Source: Streptomyces echinoruber
GTDB taxonomy: Bacteria > Actinomycetota > Actinomycetes > Streptomycetales > Streptomycetaceae
Assembly: GCF_014651135.1 (NCBI RefSeq)
Contig: NZ_BMWH01000018.1
Coordinates: 1-64,000, forward strand
Length of the DNA stretch: 64,000 nucleotides
Direction of reading: 5' to 3'
The notes beneath the pieces were generated by a model. The model was not told where the DNA came from. It did not search any database and saw only the letters and a program-made list of their open reading frames with translations. Within the stretch, counting starts at the first letter, position 1. Each line of letters begins with the position of its first letter. Below, in pieces: positions 61,472-64,000 of this stretch. Position numbers and translations under genes: made by a program.

Positions 61472-62280
61472 CCGTGGTGACGACGCCTCCCCCGCCCCGC
61501 CTGCCCGTCCGGCGCAAGGCGCGACAGGACGCCCGCGGCGCCCTGTCGCCGATGCTGACCCGGCTGGCCGACGAGGGCGCGACCGGCGTCCTGGTGCGCG
61601 AGCGGGGCACGCTGCACCTGGTCGAAGGCCGGGTGGTGGACGCCGAGAGCCCGTACGCCCCGGGCATCGACGTACTCCTCACGGCGGGCGGCGCGCTGAA
61701 CGCGGCGGCCTGGCAGGAGGCGTACGCCGCGACCGGCGGCCCGGCCGGGGCGGCGCGCCGGCTGGTCGACTCCGGCCGGCTGAGCGCGGGGGCGCTGGAG
61801 CTGTGCCACCTGGGCGCGCTGTTCGACGCCGCGTACTTCGCGCTGGCGCCGAGCAGCACCCCGGGCCGGTTCCGCTACGGCACCACCGCCCCGCCCGCCG
61901 TGCCGCGCGGCATGCCGGTGGCGGTCGTGGAACGCGAGACGCTGCGCCGCCGGGCCCTGCTGCACGGCGTGTGGCCGCACGCCGCGGTCGACGACGCGCC
62001 GCTGGTGCGCACCGGCGCCCCGGCGGGCCCCGCGCTGCCGCCCCGCCGCCGCGCGGTGCTGGACCGGGTGGACGGCTCCCGTACGGCCCCGGCCATCGCG
62101 CGGGAGCTGGGCCGCCGGGCGTTCGCCACGCTGCTGGACGTCCGGCGCCTGGCGGCGGCCGGACTGGTCGCGCCCGCCCCGGCCGATCCGGCCGACCCGA
62201 AGGCGCCGCCCCGGTCCGGGGCCACCGATCCCTACGTCGCGTTGCTGAAGAGGGTCAGGGATGCGCTGGAGGCCCTTTGA
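61468..62280 (+). CDS. DUF4388-like protein with winged-helix-type C-terminus
   Basis: A 270-residue soluble protein. Residues ~25-135 resemble the DUF4388 (PatA N-terminal-like) fold: LADEGATGVLVRERGTLHLVEGRVVDAESP and GALFDAAYFALA, ending with the typical GRFRYG. The C-terminal ~100 residues contain RRRAVLDRVDGSRTAPAIARELG and FATLLDVRRLAAAGLVAP, like a winged-helix. Its start overlaps the roadblock gene stop by 4 bp and it runs close to the next, so all belong to one transcript. The domain reading is by eye and tentative; a regulatory role is inferred. Confidence 0.72.
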   Translation: MTVVTTPPPPRLPVRRKARQDARGALSPMLTRLADEGATGVLVRERGTLHLVEGRVVDAESPYAPGIDVLLTAGGALNAAAWQEAYAATGGPAGAARRLVDSGRLSAGALELCHLGALFDAAYFALAPSSTPGRFRYGTTAPPAVPRGMPVAVVERETLRRRALLHGVWPHAAVDDAPLVRTGAPAGPALPPRRRAVLDRVDGSRTAPAIARELGRRAFATLLDVRRLAAAGLVAPAPADPADPKAPPRSGATDPYVALLKRVRDALEAL

Positions 62281-62317
62281 ACGGCAGCAGACCCGCGCCG
62301 AGAGGAGACACCACCTG

Positions 62318-62920
62318 ATGGCAGCCGAGGCCGACGTCCTGGAGGAGTTACGGCTGTTGCGCGCCCGCGTGCCGCAGCTCACCGGCGCCCTCGCGGCCGG
62401 TGTGGACGGCCTGGTCATCGCGCACGACGTGCCGGGCATCGACCCGGACGGGCTGGCCGCGCTGACCGCCGCCGCGCTCGGCGTCGCCCTGCGCCTGGCG
62501 GACGCCACCGGCCGCGGCGGCTTCCGCGAGGCGCTGGTGCGCGGCACGCGCGGCTACGTCGCCACGTATGCGGCGGGCAGCACCGCCGTGCTGACCCTGG
62601 TCGCGCCCGACCGCGTCAACGTCGGCCGCCTCCACCTGGAGGGCCGCCGGGCCGGCGCCCGCATCGGCGAACTCGTCGACGCCGCCGAGGCTCCCCCGGT
62701 CTCCCGCGCGGTCCCCCGCGCCCGGCCGGCGCGCACGCCCCGTACCGCCGATCCGTCCACGACCCAGCCCACGACCCAGCCCACGACCCAGCCCACGACC
62801 CAGCCCACGACCCAGCCCACGACCCAGCCCACGCCCCAGCCCATGACCCCGCCCATGACCCCGCCCACGACTGCGCGCACCACCAAGCGCCCCACCACCG
62901 AAACCACCCTGGAAAGCTGA
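62318..62920 (+). CDS. roadblock/LC7-domain protein with TTQP-repeat tail
   Basis: A 200-residue protein. Residues ~5-125 form a roadblock/LC7-type domain: LTGALAAGVDGLVIAHDVPG, LAALTAAALGVALRLADATG, YVATYAAGSTAVLTLVAPDRV. The rest is low-complexity, mainly (TTQP) units encoded by 12-bp repeats at 62759-62866 and then a Thr-rich, basic end. ATG 62318 has GAGGAG about 10 nt upstream; an in-frame ATG at 62261 would overlap the previous gene by 20 bp. The domain resembles those of conservon and MglB proteins. Confidence 0.78.
   Translation: MAAEADVLEELRLLRARVPQLTGALAAGVDGLVIAHDVPGIDPDGLAALTAAALGVALRLADATGRGGFREALVRGTRGYVATYAAGSTAVLTLVAPDRVNVGRLHLEGRRAGARIGELVDAAEAPPVSRAVPRARPARTPRTADPSTTQPTTQPTTQPTTQPTTQPTTQPTPQPMTPPMTPPTTARTTKRPTTETTLES
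62759..62866 (+). repeat. 12-bp coding tandem repeat, nine units
   Basis: acgacccagccc six times exactly from 62759, then acgccccagccc and atgaccccgccc twice, keeping the 12-bp period and reading frame (TTQP, later TPQP/MTPP). It is probably variable in copy number between strains. Confidence 0.9.
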
Positions 62921-62936
62921 CCGAAAGGACACCGCC

Positions 62937-63311
62937 ATGGCCAACACCGAGACCGCGCTGAAGGAAGCACTCGCCTCGATCGAGGGCGCCACGGGCGTCG
63001 CGCTCGTCGACTACACCAGCGGCATGGCGCTGGGCACGATGGGCGGCAGCAAGAGCTTCGACCTCAACGTCGCCGCCGCCGGCAACACCGACGTGATCCG
63101 CGCCAAGATGCGCACGATGGAGCACCTGGGCCTGAAGGCCGAGATCGAGGACATCCTGATCACGCTGACCGACCAGTACCACCTGATCCGGCTGCTCACC
63201 GGCCGCGGCGGCAACGGCCTCTTCCTCTACCTCGTGCTGGACAGCAAGCGGGCCAACCTGGCGATGGCCCGCCACCAGCTGAAGAAGATCGAGGAGGAGC
63301 TGGAGGTGTGA
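62937..63311 (+). CDS. roadblock/LC7-domain protein, copy B
   Basis: A 124-residue roadblock protein: ALKEALASIEGATGVALVDYTSG, MALGTMGGSKSFDLNVAAAG, MRTMEHLGLKAEIEDILITLTDQ, YHLIRLLTGRGGNGLFLYLVLDS, KRANLAMARHQLKKIEEELEV. No signal or membrane segment. AAAGGA lies 7 nt before the ATG. Its stop is 10 bp from the convergent membrane-protein gene. It is the better conserved of the two paralogues and may be the core of the complex. Confidence 0.85.
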   Translation: MANTETALKEALASIEGATGVALVDYTSGMALGTMGGSKSFDLNVAAAGNTDVIRAKMRTMEHLGLKAEIEDILITLTDQYHLIRLLTGRGGNGLFLYLVLDSKRANLAMARHQLKKIEEELEV

Positions 63312-63321
63312 CCGCCGGCCC

Positions 63322-63903
63322 TCACACCAGCGCGGCGGTGCGGCGCCGGGAACCGCCCGGGGCCGCGTCGCCCGCCGCGATGCCGGTGCTGCGGTAGCCC
63401 CGGACGGCCTTGCCGGCCGGGCCGCCGCCGGCCCGCAGCCAGTCGACCCGCACCCACAGCAGCACGTCCTCGGCCTTCTCCCGCCGCCCGATCCACGCCG
63501 CCTTCACCCACAGCCCGACCCCGGCACCGGCCATCAGCAGGCCGCCCGCGGCGGGCGCGGCGAAGGAGCCGGCCGCGGCGGCGAGGAAGGCGAGCAGCAG
63601 CCACCAGCGGTGCCCGCGGCGCCAGGTGCGGACGGTGACCGCCCGGTCCTGCAGCACGTCGTACTTGCCGGCCCGCGTCGCGGACCGCGCCAGGGCGGCG
63701 TACCGTCCGCGGCGCGCCAGCGCCACGACGGCGGCGGTGACGAGGAACAGCGCGGCCCCCGCCAGCAGTCCGATCCGGCGGCCGGTCACGCCCGGCACCG
63801 CCAGGCCGAGTCCCGCCGCGACCACCCCGAGCCACCACAGCGGCGCGGCCCCGGCCCGTACCACGACGGCCACCCGCGCCAGCCCCTGACCTCCGCGTGC
63901 CAC
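63322..63903 (-). CDS. small integral membrane protein, unknown
   Basis: A 193-residue protein with about four hydrophobic helices: LWWLGVVAAGLGLAVPGVTG, LLAGAALFLVTAAVVALARR, WWLLLAFLAAAAGSFAAPAA, and GGLLMAGAGVGLWVKAAWIG. Basic N-terminus and C-terminus (GGSRRRTAALV). GTG start preceded by GGGAGG at about 7 nt. I do not recognise a family. It is convergent with the roadblock gene. Functional link to the roadblock cluster is unproven. Confidence 0.75.
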   Translation of the reverse strand: MARGGQGLARVAVVVRAGAAPLWWLGVVAAGLGLAVPGVTGRRIGLLAGAALFLVTAAVVALARRGRYAALARSATRAGKYDVLQDRAVTVRTWRRGHRWWLLLAFLAAAAGSFAAPAAGGLLMAGAGVGLWVKAAWIGRREKAEDVLLWVRVDWLRAGGGPAGKAVRGYRSTGIAAGDAAPGGSRRRTAALV

Positions 63904-64000
63904 GTTCAGCCTCCCGTCCCACGTCTGTGCGACTTCTTCGGTTGGTTGTTCGGGTCCTCAGGGTCCTCAGGTTCTTGGGGAGATCCTGCGGACGGCACGT
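63904..64000. other. right-edge non-coding sequence
   Basis: 97 bp upstream of the membrane-protein gene: its GGGAGG ribosome site, TTGGTTG-type repeats and a ggtcctcag duplication (about 63953-63971). No gene start is seen on the plus strand before the window ends. Confidence 0.4.

Overview
The window is a stretch of Streptomyces chromosome. Evidence: very high G+C with nearly all third codon positions G or C, frequent GTG starts, several leaderless genes, an 87-residue WhiB, a partner-switching SigB-type sigma locus, four LytR-CpsA-Psr (LCP) proteins and F420 genes. From memory the gene order follows S. coelicolor from about SCO3023 (ahcY) to beyond SCO3073 (hutU), and its core also resembles M. 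tuberculosis Rv3248c-Rv3277. No database was searched, so the species is not assigned.

Layout. 1-643: the 5' end of a 16S rRNA gene (minus strand) and its promoter region. 644-3533: SpoIIM-like and RDD membrane proteins and an unknown protein. 3816-11338 (minus): ahcY, a cation-efflux protein, then manA, a SIS isomerase, a Trm112-like peptide and manB. 11445-12245: remnants of a divergent LysR/SDR gene pair. 12296-19460: DUF3499, a zincin-like protein, a secreted DUF5719 protein overlapping a 1252-residue membrane glycosyltransferase, and whiB. 20160-28223: cysteine dioxygenase, fbiA-fbiB (coenzyme F420), a DNA glycosylase, a sugar-1-phosphate nucleotidylyltransferase, a secreted amidase and a TIGR03089 protein. 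28854-37384: four LCP ligases with a glycosyltransferase and a thioesterase. 37469-44664: acyl-CoA dehydrogenase, UDP-sugar dehydrogenase, CGNR regulator, twin VOC proteins, dipeptidase, purE-purK. 44905-49598: GtrA, a two-component system and a POT peptide transporter. 50226-54897: anti-sigma, anti-anti-sigma and SigI-type sigma genes, then a protein combining sigma-like regions, a zinc anti-sigma motif, a membrane helix and a ricin lectin. 54950-60439 (minus): histidine-utilisation operon hutU-M20 hydrolase-hutF-hutI. 61073-63311: three roadblock/LC7 proteins and a DUF4388-like protein, then a membrane protein.

How it fits together. manA, manB and the nucleotidylyltransferase supply activated sugars. 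The glycosyltransferases, the UDP-sugar dehydrogenase, GtrA and the LCP ligases are consistent with building glycopolymers and attaching them to the wall, and the amidase remodels peptidoglycan. WhiB, the two-component system and the SigI circuit give developmental and stress control. The hut operon takes urocanate towards glutamate by the formylglutamate route.

The most interesting signals are the sigma/zinc-anti-sigma/lectin fusion at 53290-54897, a roadblock cluster lacking the kinase and GTPase of conservons, a GC-rich palindromic repeat inserted in frame in hutI, tandem duplications at many gene 3' ends, a four-copy GTTACC/GGTAAC cluster beside the CGNR gene, a four-tract G-quadruplex motif in the anti-sigma locus, and terminator-like or palindromic leaders before the peptide transporter and the second LCP gene.
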